Under the pieces are notes generated by a model. That model did not search any database. It was not told where the DNA came from and was given only the letters and a program-made list of their open reading frames with translations. Shown in pieces: positions 55,179 to 63,600 of a stretch of 64,000 nt of DNA. The translations under genes were made by a program, and so were the position numbers. Origin of the DNA: Candidatus Heimdallarchaeota archaeon (GTDB lineage: Archaea > Asgardarchaeota > Heimdallarchaeia > Heimdallarchaeales > Kariarchaeaceae); assembly GCA_026702845.1 (NCBI GenBank), contig JADCLS010000004.1, forward strand, positions 186,001-250,000, given 5' to 3'. Within the stretch, counting starts at the first letter, position 1; each line of letters begins with the position of its first letter.

Positions 55179-56269
55179 CAGATAACACCGTCAATATCTA
55201 CAGCTATGCCCTGAATAATCTTCTCAGTGTGCTCCTTCACCTTCTTTACCTGCATCACATCAGCAATTCCCATGGGGCCAATAAGATACTCTCCAGATAG
55301 ATTGGGTAGAAATGCACAGTCAACAATAGTTGCCTGACACCGTTTAATGCCAATTGATGTTAATTCATCCACAAGTTCCATCGGAGCAAGTGAGATGCGT
55401 ACATCGGATGCATGATTGAGGATATTACCACCCTGGGGTACTGTACCTCCCTCCATATCTGATCTGATCTGATTGGTATACAGGATGACAATATTGTGCA
55501 TCTGAGCAATCAGCTTCATCTTATCAGTTACTGTCTTTAGATGTCTCTGTCTGGGTTGAAGCAGGGCAATATCATCACCAGAAATGGGATACTGTGTTTT
55601 TAATGGTGCTATGATACTATCAATAATGATCAACTTGATTTTATTTTTCTCAATAATTTTCTCAAATTCCTCAAGTGCAAATTCCAGATCATCAAAATTA
55701 TGTGCTCTTGCCATGAATATCTTGTTCTCAATATCCACTTGCCAGTATTTTGCAAGGAAAGCAAATCTAGAATAAGTAAATGATCCCTCTGTATCTATTA
55801 TCCCCACTGCACAATTCCAGGATTTAATAGCCAGTAATGCCTGTGATAAACACCATTGTGTCTTACCAACTCCTGCAGTTCCATATAATTCGACAATAGA
55901 TTGGGTACGCAATCCCATCTCACCATTGGCATAACTCATCATCAAATCAAGAGAGGTGGTGGGAGTTTGAAGATACTCATATTGTTTTTCTATTTCCTGT
56001 ATCTCATCACTTGTCTTGATGATCCTGCCACGATGCCTGATAAGCTCAAGATGGGCAAATATTTTATGTGCAATCTTTTTATTATTCAGTAACATCTCTA
56101 ATTCTGGCAGGGTAATTGTCTGTAAATGTAAAATCCGGGTAATCTGCTCCTTCTCAAATATCAGGTTAACACGAGTGACAAAATCATTATCCAATCCAGC
56201 ATCAAGTAAGAACTCAGTGATACCTGGATTAACTTTGTATACATTTCCTTCAAATTCAAAAGTCTGCAT
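55178..56269 (-). CDS. radA: RadA-type recombinase
   Basis: 363 residues. Walker A GTAGVGKT (130-137), catalytic Glu in DTEGSF (E161), Walker B IKLIIIDS, and a loop 2 region with NQIRSDMEGG. It forms filaments on single-stranded DNA and exchanges strands in homologous repair. The helix-hairpin-helix N-domain is divergent. It is co-translated with PolB, an arrangement that suggests recombination-linked DNA synthesis. TATA-like ACTATAAAAG (56290-56299) lies 25 bp upstream. This looks like the active paralogue; the one at 48.3 kb is degenerate. Confidence 0.85.
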   Translation of the reverse strand: MQTFEFEGNVYKVNPGITEFLLDAGLDNDFVTRVNLIFEKEQITRILHLQTITLPELEMLLNNKKIAHKIFAHLELIRHRGRIIKTSDEIQEIEKQYEYLQTPTTSLDLMMSYANGEMGLRTQSIVELYGTAGVGKTQWCLSQALLAIKSWNCAVGIIDTEGSFTYSRFAFLAKYWQVDIENKIFMARAHNFDDLEFALEEFEKIIEKNKIKLIIIDSIIAPLKTQYPISGDDIALLQPRQRHLKTVTDKMKLIAQMHNIVILYTNQIRSDMEGGTVPQGGNILNHASDVRISLAPMELVDELTSIGIKRCQATIVDCAFLPNLSGEYLIGPMGIADVMQVKKVKEHTEKIIQGIAVDIDGVI

Positions 56270-56289
56270 GGAGATATTTGTATGAAATT

Positions 56290-56299
56290 ACTATAAAAG
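56290..56299 (-). promoter_or_regulatory. TATA-like box of the radA-polB operon
   Basis: Centred 25 bp before the ATG at 56269, implying a leaderless radA-polB mRNA. Confidence 0.6.
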
Positions 56300-56320
56300 G
56301 AAAAAATCAAGTTAGGGAGA

Positions 56321-57208
56321 TTATATTTTCATCCGACCATCTTTCTCATACTCGGATAATAGACTATCAATATCATTCTGAATATCATCAAATTTGATAA
56401 ATACTTGTTCCAATTCCATATATTGTCCAATTTTATGTTGATCAAGGATCCGTTTAATCACCTTCTCAATCTCATTCCTAGCTATTCCAGTTAATTCCTC
56501 TATCCGGGTTACAGCAAGCTGTACATTTGGATTTACCTTTTCAATGATTCCTAGCACCTTTGCATACTGTTCTCGATAATTCAAATATTCAGAGAGTTTG
56601 GAATATCCCTCTTTTTCCATCTCCTGGTGATATTTCATATAACTGGCATAATCACCAAATGATCCATTATTAACCTTGTAATGAGTATTCTTATAGGTTT
56701 TATAATCCGGATATCCACCCTGGGTGAATTCTTCCCGCTCCTTGCTTAAATTCATAGAATAACTATCAGGAAATCCTTTTTTCACCCATTGACGATGTTC
56801 GGAGTACTGCAGATAATCAGGAAAATATCCCTTATCCACCATCTCCCTGTATTTCATAAATGTGGGATAATTTGGGTACTTTTTGTTTCTGATTTCTCTC
56901 GCATATTTCTCATATTCCTCAAAATCCGGATATTTTCCATTCTCTACCAGATCTTTATATTTCTCATAATTATCATAGGATCGATACTTACGTCCTGCAA
57001 TTTCATCTTTGAATTTCAATTCCATTGTCTTCTTATGTTCCAGTTTATGCGTATAATACAGTGATGAAAGTATGATGGCAAATGTTAGTATTTGAATGGT
57101 AATGAAATTTGCAAGTGAAATGTAATTTGAATCCAGTGCTTGCCAGATCACCTGAATGATCAACCAAATGGGAACATAAGCAATAACTGCAATTATCCAT
57201 TTTCTCAT
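56321..57208 (-). CDS. Two-span membrane protein with YPDY repeats and winged-helix-like tail
   Basis: 295 residues. Two N-terminal spans (about 5-25 and 30-50), then eight ~22-residue repeats of the type YPDYxxYxKYREMVDKGYF (about 75-220), then the shared tail domain (NVQLAVTRIEELTGIARNEIEKVIKRIL...GQYMELEQVFIKFDDIQNDIDSLL), ending GRMKI. A GGAGGAG ribosome binding site stands before the start. It is the most compact membrane member of the modular family. Confidence 0.75.
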   Translation of the reverse strand: MRKWIIAVIAYVPIWLIIQVIWQALDSNYISLANFITIQILTFAIILSSLYYTHKLEHKKTMELKFKDEIAGRKYRSYDNYEKYKDLVENGKYPDFEEYEKYAREIRNKKYPNYPTFMKYREMVDKGYFPDYLQYSEHRQWVKKGFPDSYSMNLSKEREEFTQGGYPDYKTYKNTHYKVNNGSFGDYASYMKYHQEMEKEGYSKLSEYLNYREQYAKVLGIIEKVNPNVQLAVTRIEELTGIARNEIEKVIKRILDQHKIGQYMELEQVFIKFDDIQNDIDSLLSEYEKDGRMKI

Positions 57209-57364
57209 GATGTTCTCCTCCGATATATTATAAGCCCCATAAATCCAAAAATAGATTATGAAACATCATTTCAAGAGAATAATAAGTAAACAACTTATAT
57301 CTCTATTTGTTATCAAATAAACATTTTTTCATCATCTTTTATTGAAGGATCAAAATTCCATTAT

Positions 57365-58264
57365 TTAGTTGGTGTAGTTGACTGTAATTCTTTTTCTGTT
57401 AATTGTAATAATAAATATGCCCAACAAGCCAATTAATGAAGTATTTGCACTTTCTGTAAATGAGCTATCGGATAAATCAATTGAAAAAACAGCCCTTTGA
57501 TGTATCATATATAGCTGATTCTTATTATCTGAGATCATATTCACCCTCACTCCTTGCTCGAAATTATCATAGGTATAATCTGCTGTAAATTCTCCCGATA
57601 CAGCTTGAGTTTCCAAATCTGCTTTATAGAAACCCCCGGGATAGGTGACCTCTCTACCTCTACTCCCACTTTGGATATCAGTTGGGAAGTAAGCATAAAT
57701 GGTATTATTGATAATCTCAATCTCCTCAATACTTACACCACTCACTATGTTAATCTGCTGGAAATACTCCTTACCATTGCCCAGAGACAAATCATCATGT
57801 AGCTCATAAAGTGTGAATCCTGTTTCATCTGGTTCTTGATGATATACATAAGTTATACCATTCGACCGCTCAATACCTCGATATAGAGCCTCATATTCAT
57901 AATACTTGAGTAACTCAAAATTCATATCAAGCATGAGTACCATACTTGAGATCTTTCCTATTTTGCATAGCAAATATATTACTTGATCCTCTATTACCAT
58001 ATCAATTGTGAAATCTATTTGAATTGTGGAATTATGCTTTATCTCTTCATAACTCAGTAACTCTTGTGTCTCAAGTGAATATACTCCAATAGTGATATTA
58101 TCTGATCGTTCCATATCTGCTGGAGTTCCAGGGCTGGTAAAAATTGTTGAATCCACAATATCAGTTGCTACTAATATTGTGTCAAATTTCGCTACTTCCA
58201 CAAATGTATCTGCAGATGCGTGAACTGGAAGTAGAAGTAAGAATACTATCAAAACCTTTCTCAT
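57365..58264 (-). CDS. Secreted surface protein with C-terminal anchor
   Basis: 299 residues. Signal peptide MRKVLIVFLLLLPVHASA, beta-rich body perhaps of propeller type (repeating ...YLLCKIG..., ITYVYHQEPDE, QLYMIHQRAVFSI), then a hydrophobic span and NRKR near the end. GGAGAGGTC lies just before the start. Ligand unknown. The same end type occurs in the Kelch and 38.2-kb proteins. Confidence 0.65.
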   Translation of the reverse strand: MRKVLIVFLLLLPVHASADTFVEVAKFDTILVATDIVDSTIFTSPGTPADMERSDNITIGVYSLETQELLSYEEIKHNSTIQIDFTIDMVIEDQVIYLLCKIGKISSMVLMLDMNFELLKYYEYEALYRGIERSNGITYVYHQEPDETGFTLYELHDDLSLGNGKEYFQQINIVSGVSIEEIEIINNTIYAYFPTDIQSGSRGREVTYPGGFYKADLETQAVSGEFTADYTYDNFEQGVRVNMISDNKNQLYMIHQRAVFSIDLSDSSFTESANTSLIGLLGIFIITINRKRITVNYTN

Positions 58265-58460
58265 GTATTGACCTCTCCATTTAGTAATATATAACTAAAA
58301 ATAATTATTTTAGATTATTATTATTAATTTTGGATTTCTAAAAGAAAAATGCTCTATCCACCTATTATAGAGAGCTTCTTTGTATTTCAGCTTAAAATTT
58401 GTATCATCAAATCACAACATCATAAAAAATATCAAATGGAAATATCAAGGAGTCTAATTA

Positions 58461-59111
58461 ATGACAACACCTTATTCAGATTTTATTAAGTCGGTCGATT
58501 ATGTGGTTCGTTGGGTTCTATACAGCCCAGGTAAATTCTTGCTTAATATCAAACCCGAAGAATCTGTTATGATTGAAGTGAAAAATGTGGTAGATGAACA
58601 AAAGAAAGGAAGAAAAAGTGCAATTGATATTGATGATATTCACACATTAGTGAATTATTCGTCTAATCCGAAATTACATATTACATGGAATATACCCGTT
58701 CCTGAAATTATGTCTGATTCAAATAACAAAACGGATCTATTAAAATTGGATAAGTATGTTAAAATGATTACTGATATAAAAAAAAGAACCAATCAAATTG
58801 ATATTATTTGTGAAGAGATAGTCTATATGTTTTATCGTTTGACGAACTATAAGGATGGATCGTTTGTTCCCTTAGTGGATCTGATATCAGAAGATATTCT
58901 TCCTATTCTATTCAATCAAATTTCATTAGTTGCTGAACAGAAATTTATATGGAAATCAATTGTTGATCTGATATTTGACCGCATCAAAGGTTTGGGAACC
59001 AAATTACCTGCTCCATATCATAATAGACTTGGAGCATTTGAGAAAACAGATGATATCTATCAAAAATTGTTAGAAATGGAGAAGCTGATGGATAAGGGGA
59101 TTAAGTTATAA
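58461..59111 (+). CDS. Unknown soluble protein, 216 residues
   Basis: Helical, charged; no zinc or membrane segment. AAGGAG lies 8 bp before the ATG. The C-terminal part (LPAPYHNRLGAFEKTDDI) has a second copy at 4423-4578, so it belongs to a small family in this genome. No known family recognised. Confidence 0.6.
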   Translation: MTTPYSDFIKSVDYVVRWVLYSPGKFLLNIKPEESVMIEVKNVVDEQKKGRKSAIDIDDIHTLVNYSSNPKLHITWNIPVPEIMSDSNNKTDLLKLDKYVKMITDIKKRTNQIDIICEEIVYMFYRLTNYKDGSFVPLVDLISEDILPILFNQISLVAEQKFIWKSIVDLIFDRIKGLGTKLPAPYHNRLGAFEKTDDIYQKLLEMEKLMDKGIKL

Positions 59112-59143
59112 CCAAGAAAAAGATCTTAAATCCATTATTTTTT

Positions 59144-59153
59144 AGTTAAAAAG
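59144..59153 (+). promoter_or_regulatory. TATA-like box for the 59.2-kb LRR gene
   Basis: TTAGTTAAAAAG-type element about 26 bp before the ATG at 59174. Confidence 0.55.
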
Positions 59154-59173
59154 TAAATCTATAGTATTCTGAT

Positions 59174-59824
59174 ATGAACATTATACACAAGGGTGGATTA
59201 ATCAGATTACCACGCAAAACCATGGCAGAGATCATTGATGTTGAAGATGCAACCATCATCTTTCCCCAGGATTTCTATGCACCATATCTAAAGAAATTAA
59301 GACTTTCCAATATTCAACAATTGAAAGAGAGTATCATTCTGTACAACCTCAAGTCATTAAAACGTAGTATGGGAGAATTAACTGATCGATTACTGGAAAC
59401 AATGCTTAATGAGAATGGCCTACCCACAATGAGCTATTCACAACTCTACAGTCGTATCTATCATGCAATGCAAGGTAAGGAACGAGACATGGATAAATTC
59501 ATCACAGGACAGCACCCACTCAATCGATGGCCAGATTACTTCTCACCTACTGAGGAGCTGGATTTATCCAATAATTTGCTATTCCTGCTACCTGATATGA
59601 GACATTTGAAAATCAAGAAACTAAATCTCTCTGGTAACTGGATAAAGCAATTCAACCTCTATCCCAAGTATTTGATTGAATTGCAAGAGTTGGATCTGTC
59701 AAATAATAAATTACAACGATACAAAATCTATGGGAAAAATCTCAGAACTGTGGATCTGACCAACAATGAAATCATCATGCCTAGAAGAAATAAGATTGCA
59801 AAATCTATTGAGATTATTATTTAA
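59174..59824 (+). CDS. Leucine-rich-repeat protein
   Basis: 216 residues. First 130 residues helical with a few strands; then four LRR units (EELDLSNNLLFLLP, IKKLNLSGNWIKQF, LQELDLSNNKLQRY, LRTVDLTNNEI). Cytosolic. A protein-binding role is expected. It converges on the small winged-helix gene at 59850. Confidence 0.75.
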   Translation: MNIIHKGGLIRLPRKTMAEIIDVEDATIIFPQDFYAPYLKKLRLSNIQQLKESIILYNLKSLKRSMGELTDRLLETMLNENGLPTMSYSQLYSRIYHAMQGKERDMDKFITGQHPLNRWPDYFSPTEELDLSNNLLFLLPDMRHLKIKKLNLSGNWIKQFNLYPKYLIELQELDLSNNKLQRYKIYGKNLRTVDLTNNEIIMPRRNKIAKSIEIII

Positions 59825-59849
59825 TGGGGTTACCTTGTAATTTTCCAAT

Positions 59850-60089
59850 TTAAATCCGTAAAATATTGCCTTCCCACCATTCTCTGAGATAATCCCAGGA
59901 ATTAATTTTCCCAAGGAATTTACATACCCGATAATCCGTCTCCACATATTCTAATTTATTGATTTTCACCTTCTGCAATATTCGATAATCAAGTAATTCA
60001 TCAATAATTGAATGATAGGTTTTGAATTCCATTCTCAGTTGATCTAGTGTAATTCGTGTCCTACAACGAGCCAGTATGCTAAGGTGCAT
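59850..60089 (-). CDS. Small winged-helix-like protein
   Basis: 79 residues: RITLDQLRMEFKTYHSIIDELLDYRILQKVKI..LEYVETDYRV has a helix-turn-helix and a wing. TATA-like box at 60110-60120, 26 bp from the ATG. Likely DNA binding. Confidence 0.5.
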   Translation of the reverse strand: MHLSILARCRTRITLDQLRMEFKTYHSIIDELLDYRILQKVKINKLEYVETDYRVCKFLGKINSWDYLREWWEGNILRI

Positions 60090-60147
60090 AGGTACTATTC
60101 TCAGTTATTCCTTAAAAAGCATGATAGACTGCAGTATAAGTGATTTA

Positions 60148-60351
60148 TTAGTTAGATTGAAAATTGGTTCTCCGTTTTTTGACCCCTAATATGATAGGAA
60201 AGGAAATTAAAATGATTATTGAGTTAGAGAATGAGAGTAGTCCTATATCTGTACTATATAACAAATCAGATCCTGAGGTCATTTCATAAGACCTAAACAT
60301 TGAGATAAAATGTGAGTGAGATGTACTTGGATAATTTTCATAGCTATACAA
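60148..60351 (-). pseudogene. Relic surface-protein anchor
   Basis: 67 codons ending SIIILISFPIILGVKKRR, the same kind of hydrophobic anchor plus basic tail as the surface proteins. No promoter or signal peptide seen; probably the end of a lost gene. The rest of 60090-60449 shows only a TATA-like CTTTTATAATTA near 60421-60432 for the next gene. Confidence 0.35.
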
Positions 60352-60449
60352 GTATTCAATTTGATCTAAAAAACTAATTAAAGGAACTATGATGGAACTC
60401 TTTGTGTAAAGCGAATATGCTTTTATAATTAACCCTATAATTACATTCT

Positions 60450-61073
60450 ATGGGTATGTTTGATACTTACTTTATCGAGAGTAAATGCCCAAATTGCGGT
60501 CATGAAATAACGGAGTGGCAGGGCAAGGATCTTGAGTGTCTGTTCACCGAGTACAAGCTAGGTGATACCATCTCCAAGGCCTTTGATAACCTAAAATATG
60601 TCCGTGTGTATGCTAGATGCAGGCCTCCAGGATTCAAGCTGATTAATTTGCAGGAGGGAACGGTGACCTATCCCGGGATGAAGAAGGAGGACATCTGGGG
60701 TTGTGGGGAGGAGCTAGATGCCGTCATCCGCATTGAAAATCATCGATTAGTCTCCTTCAAGCAATTGGTAGATGATGATGTAATAGCCTTCAAGGAAGAT
60801 CTACCAGATAGGATTGGGTTGGATCATTTGCAGGAGAGTAAGCATGAGAGATTGGGATATAGTACAAAAAATGCAATCGAAATTAGAATAGGTGGGTTAT
60901 GGATACACATCCCAGAATGGTTGAATATTGAAGTAACAGGAGTTGAGAGAGTGCAGGAGGATTACCCCATGAGTTTCCTTGTTATCAGACAGGAGGATGG
61001 AAGATACTTGTTGGGATGTAGAAATTACAACAGTAAGCTGTATCTTGAGATATATCATGAGTTGTTTGCATAG
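60450..61073 (+). CDS. Zinc-ribbon protein of MGMFDT type
   Basis: 207 residues. It starts MGMFDTYFIESKCPNCGHEITEWQGKDLECLF, an opening often seen in small phage and archaeal hypothetical proteins, with one CPNCG knuckle. The second metal ligands may be C in ARCRPPG and GCGEEL. Its base composition is more GC-rich than its surroundings, which could mean transfer. No function known. Confidence 0.55.
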   Translation: MGMFDTYFIESKCPNCGHEITEWQGKDLECLFTEYKLGDTISKAFDNLKYVRVYARCRPPGFKLINLQEGTVTYPGMKKEDIWGCGEELDAVIRIENHRLVSFKQLVDDDVIAFKEDLPDRIGLDHLQESKHERLGYSTKNAIEIRIGGLWIHIPEWLNIEVTGVERVQEDYPMSFLVIRQEDGRYLLGCRNYNSKLYLEIYHELFA

Positions 61074-61136
61074 TTTGTTCATTCATGAGCTGTATTTGTT
61101 TATGAGGTTTATTATCCTAAAGCACCAAGACTTTTT

Positions 61137-62954
61137 CTATGCGCTTACCCTGAATCTCTCTCTTATAACATCAATCGAACTAATTACTTCTTTTTTCTGT
61201 GGTTCCACCTTCTCGATACCAGCAATGATGTTGATGATCTTCTCAGACCAACCACTCATCAAGTGAACACGGGAATCTTCATGATCCATGATTGATTGTT
61301 GATACTGTTGAAGATTGATGGAGTAGACCTGTACATCTGGATTTACCTGTCTGCGATACTCACGTATCAAGGCAGCGATGGACCTCTCCCTGGAGATGAA
61401 CTGGAATTTCTTCATATTCACCCCGCAGTTGATATCACCTTGTGTGTAACATTGTAAATCAGACATGAGGATGATCCGATCAAAGAATTTCATCTCACGC
61501 GTGATGTGATCAATGGCAAACCATAATCCAGTCTCTGTTGATCCTCCCACTCCCTGTGAATATTCAGATCTATGTTTCTCACCAATATATTTACTATTCT
61601 CACGAGTATGTGCATATTCCTCTATTGTCTTGGCAATATCCATTACAGCTTGATTGGATTGGAAGGGTACTGGAGAATAAAGATCACCAAATACTCCTAT
61701 TTTTGCAGTATCTCCCATTCGTTTGGCAATGATTGACATAAGCATGGTCTCAGCTTGGCTCACCATTAATTTTGATCCTTGAGATACAGCTGTACCTATT
61801 ACAGATCCTGAGTAATCACCAATAATGAATGTCCTACCAGGTAATTCTGGAACATTGTCCACGGCCCGATCCAGTTGCTTGGAGATTACTTCCTTTGCCT
61901 CATGTGAACTGGCTGTGGTGAATGCTGACCAATATCTAAAGGGTAACTGCTTGGTATTTGAGGCATCTACTGCATTCATCCTCTCCTCAACTAGCTTCCA
62001 GTGATCTGATGAGATTCCAACTCTCTCGAAATTGGCAAGATTTTTCAGCATAGCCATGTAGGGATACATATCATGAGAGATCATAGCCTCGTATACCTCT
62101 CTAGTACCACCGAATTTGGATTTAATCTGCTCATGAGTAAGTCCAATCTCTCTTGCCAGGGTAATGGCATCCTCACTGATCATAGAGATCTGCTCCCATT
62201 GCTCACGTTTGCGTATTTGGGCAGGTGCATCATCCATTATCTTGTTGTTCACCATATATTCAAACACAGCTTTGCTAACGGCATTTCGGCCATTCTGTTT
62301 AGTATTTCTGAGCATGATGAGTAGATCTGCAATATTGGGATGAACAGATCCCTTGTTCCACTTTAATAACTGATAGATAGATTGCTGCTGTAATGCTGCA
62401 ACCAATCCTTTCTTGAGTGAGTGGGGGATCGTACCCTTATGCCCATACTTATCCTTCTGATAGATATGTCTGTAAAATGCAAAAGTGTTGACTGGATCAT
62501 CAGCTCTTTTTAGAATATGAGGAGCATAGTGTCTTACATATTTCTTGGAATTCTCATGATGAGAAGCAATAGCCAGTAATACCGAAGGTGTATACCTGAT
62601 GTGCATCTCATTTCTCATCCAGTTAGCTATAATGAGTATATCCTCAGCCTGTTCGCTCTGGGCCAGTTCCTCGACATCTGCAATGATTTCACAGGCGACC
62701 TGTGATAATCCCAACTTCTCTGATGGAACACTTTTGATCACACCCTTTGAACGTAATTCTATTAAAAATTCAATATTTGATCGATTTTTATCATAGTAAT
62801 CAGGTTCATTAAAGAAACCACCAGCTACACGATTTACCAGACGTAATGAAGGATCATCGATGTTATAGGCAACACCAGGCACCCTCTCTGAATCCACTTC
62901 TCTTGCTTTCAAATCCCCATCAATATGACCCTTATCAAATCCAACTTTTGGCAC
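61137..62954 (-). CDS. Ro60/TROVE-domain RNA-binding protein
   Basis: 605 residues. The HEAT-like TROVE ring is visible in NTFAFYRHIYQKDK.GHKG...LKKGLVAALQQQSIYQLLKWN, ADLLIMLRNT and PYMAMLKNLANFERVGI. From about residue 380 there is a von Willebrand A domain with a MIDAS: FIIGDYSGS (DxSxS), VGGSTETG, and ILMSDLQ. Ro proteins bind Y RNAs and misfolded RNAs in RNA quality control and stress survival. I start at the GTG 62954 because no ATG is available and an in-frame stop lies about 70 bp upstream. A Y-type RNA may be encoded just upstream (63036-63140). Confidence 0.85.
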   Translation of the reverse strand: MPKVGFDKGHIDGDLKAREVDSERVPGVAYNIDDPSLRLVNRVAGGFFNEPDYYDKNRSNIEFLIELRSKGVIKSVPSEKLGLSQVACEIIADVEELAQSEQAEDILIIANWMRNEMHIRYTPSVLLAIASHHENSKKYVRHYAPHILKRADDPVNTFAFYRHIYQKDKYGHKGTIPHSLKKGLVAALQQQSIYQLLKWNKGSVHPNIADLLIMLRNTKQNGRNAVSKAVFEYMVNNKIMDDAPAQIRKREQWEQISMISEDAITLAREIGLTHEQIKSKFGGTREVYEAMISHDMYPYMAMLKNLANFERVGISSDHWKLVEERMNAVDASNTKQLPFRYWSAFTTASSHEAKEVISKQLDRAVDNVPELPGRTFIIGDYSGSVIGTAVSQGSKLMVSQAETMLMSIIAKRMGDTAKIGVFGDLYSPVPFQSNQAVMDIAKTIEEYAHTRENSKYIGEKHRSEYSQGVGGSTETGLWFAIDHITREMKFFDRIILMSDLQCYTQGDINCGVNMKKFQFISRERSIAALIREYRRQVNPDVQVYSINLQQYQQSIMDHEDSRVHLMSGWSEKIINIIAGIEKVEPQKKEVISSIDVIRERFRVSA

Positions 62955-63035
62955 AATCTCACATCCATTGAAATAGAATCGGGAGAGATAATCGAGAGCA
63001 AGGTTTTAGTTCAATAAATGAATTCTCAGACTATT

Positions 63036-63140
63036 GATGAACTTCCTCTCTGCACCGTCCCGATGTATTTTCTAATTGTAGGGATATAGTCGACACCCAG
63101 ATGTAATTCGTTAATCAGCGATGAACTGCGTGTCTGCACC
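63036..63140. repeat. Imperfect 84-bp repeat with a possible non-coding RNA upstream of the Ro gene
   Basis: GATGAACTnCnTnTCTGCAC occurs at 63036 and 63120 (18 of 21 bases equal), followed in both by a looser ATAGTC-containing match. The segment is more GC-rich than its surroundings and has no gene, which in an AT-rich genome can mark a structured RNA. I cannot fold it reliably by eye. The rest of 62955-63313 shows no gene. Confidence 0.4.
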
Positions 63141-63313
63141 ACCTACTAACTTGATTGGATAGTCATAGAATATAAGTTATTCGTATCTAGACGTGAGCGA
63201 AAGTATTAGTGATACAAGGAGTGTTATTTTTCAATTTCTTTTTAATAAAAAGTAGAGTACTTTGACTCTTTGACATTGCTTAGTTTGCTTTGTTTTTACA
63301 TTTTTTTCTTCCT

Positions 63314-63600
63314 CTAAGTAGAAAACATCAATACCTGGTCAACCTGTACCAATCCTGATCCCCAGTCAGAGTCCATATAACTAGAGTCATAGAGAGCTCC
63401 ATATCTAACGTCTTTGTAGAAAAATCCGTATCTGCTGGCTATGAGTGCAAAAACACCTGCTACTTGTGAAGCAGCAAATGATCATCCAAGGTATTTCTAT
63501 CATTGTCCAAATACCTAATTGTTACTTCTGATTGATCGATGTAAGCACCATTGTCATATATTTGAGCATCTTGAAGAAATTCAAAGTTTAAAGATCCTGG
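63314..63600 (-). pseudogene. Subtilisin-like serine protease C-terminal remnant
   Basis: In one frame SFAASQVAGVFALIASRYG...SDWGSGLVQVDQVL matches the end of subtilases (GTS-A-P-VAG with the catalytic Ser, then the G.G.V....L end). The 40 codons before it (NFEFLQDAQIYDNG...) lie in another frame and are continuous with the CHAT frame upstream after one TGA. At least one frameshift, and the His and Asp regions are missing. Confidence 0.65.
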
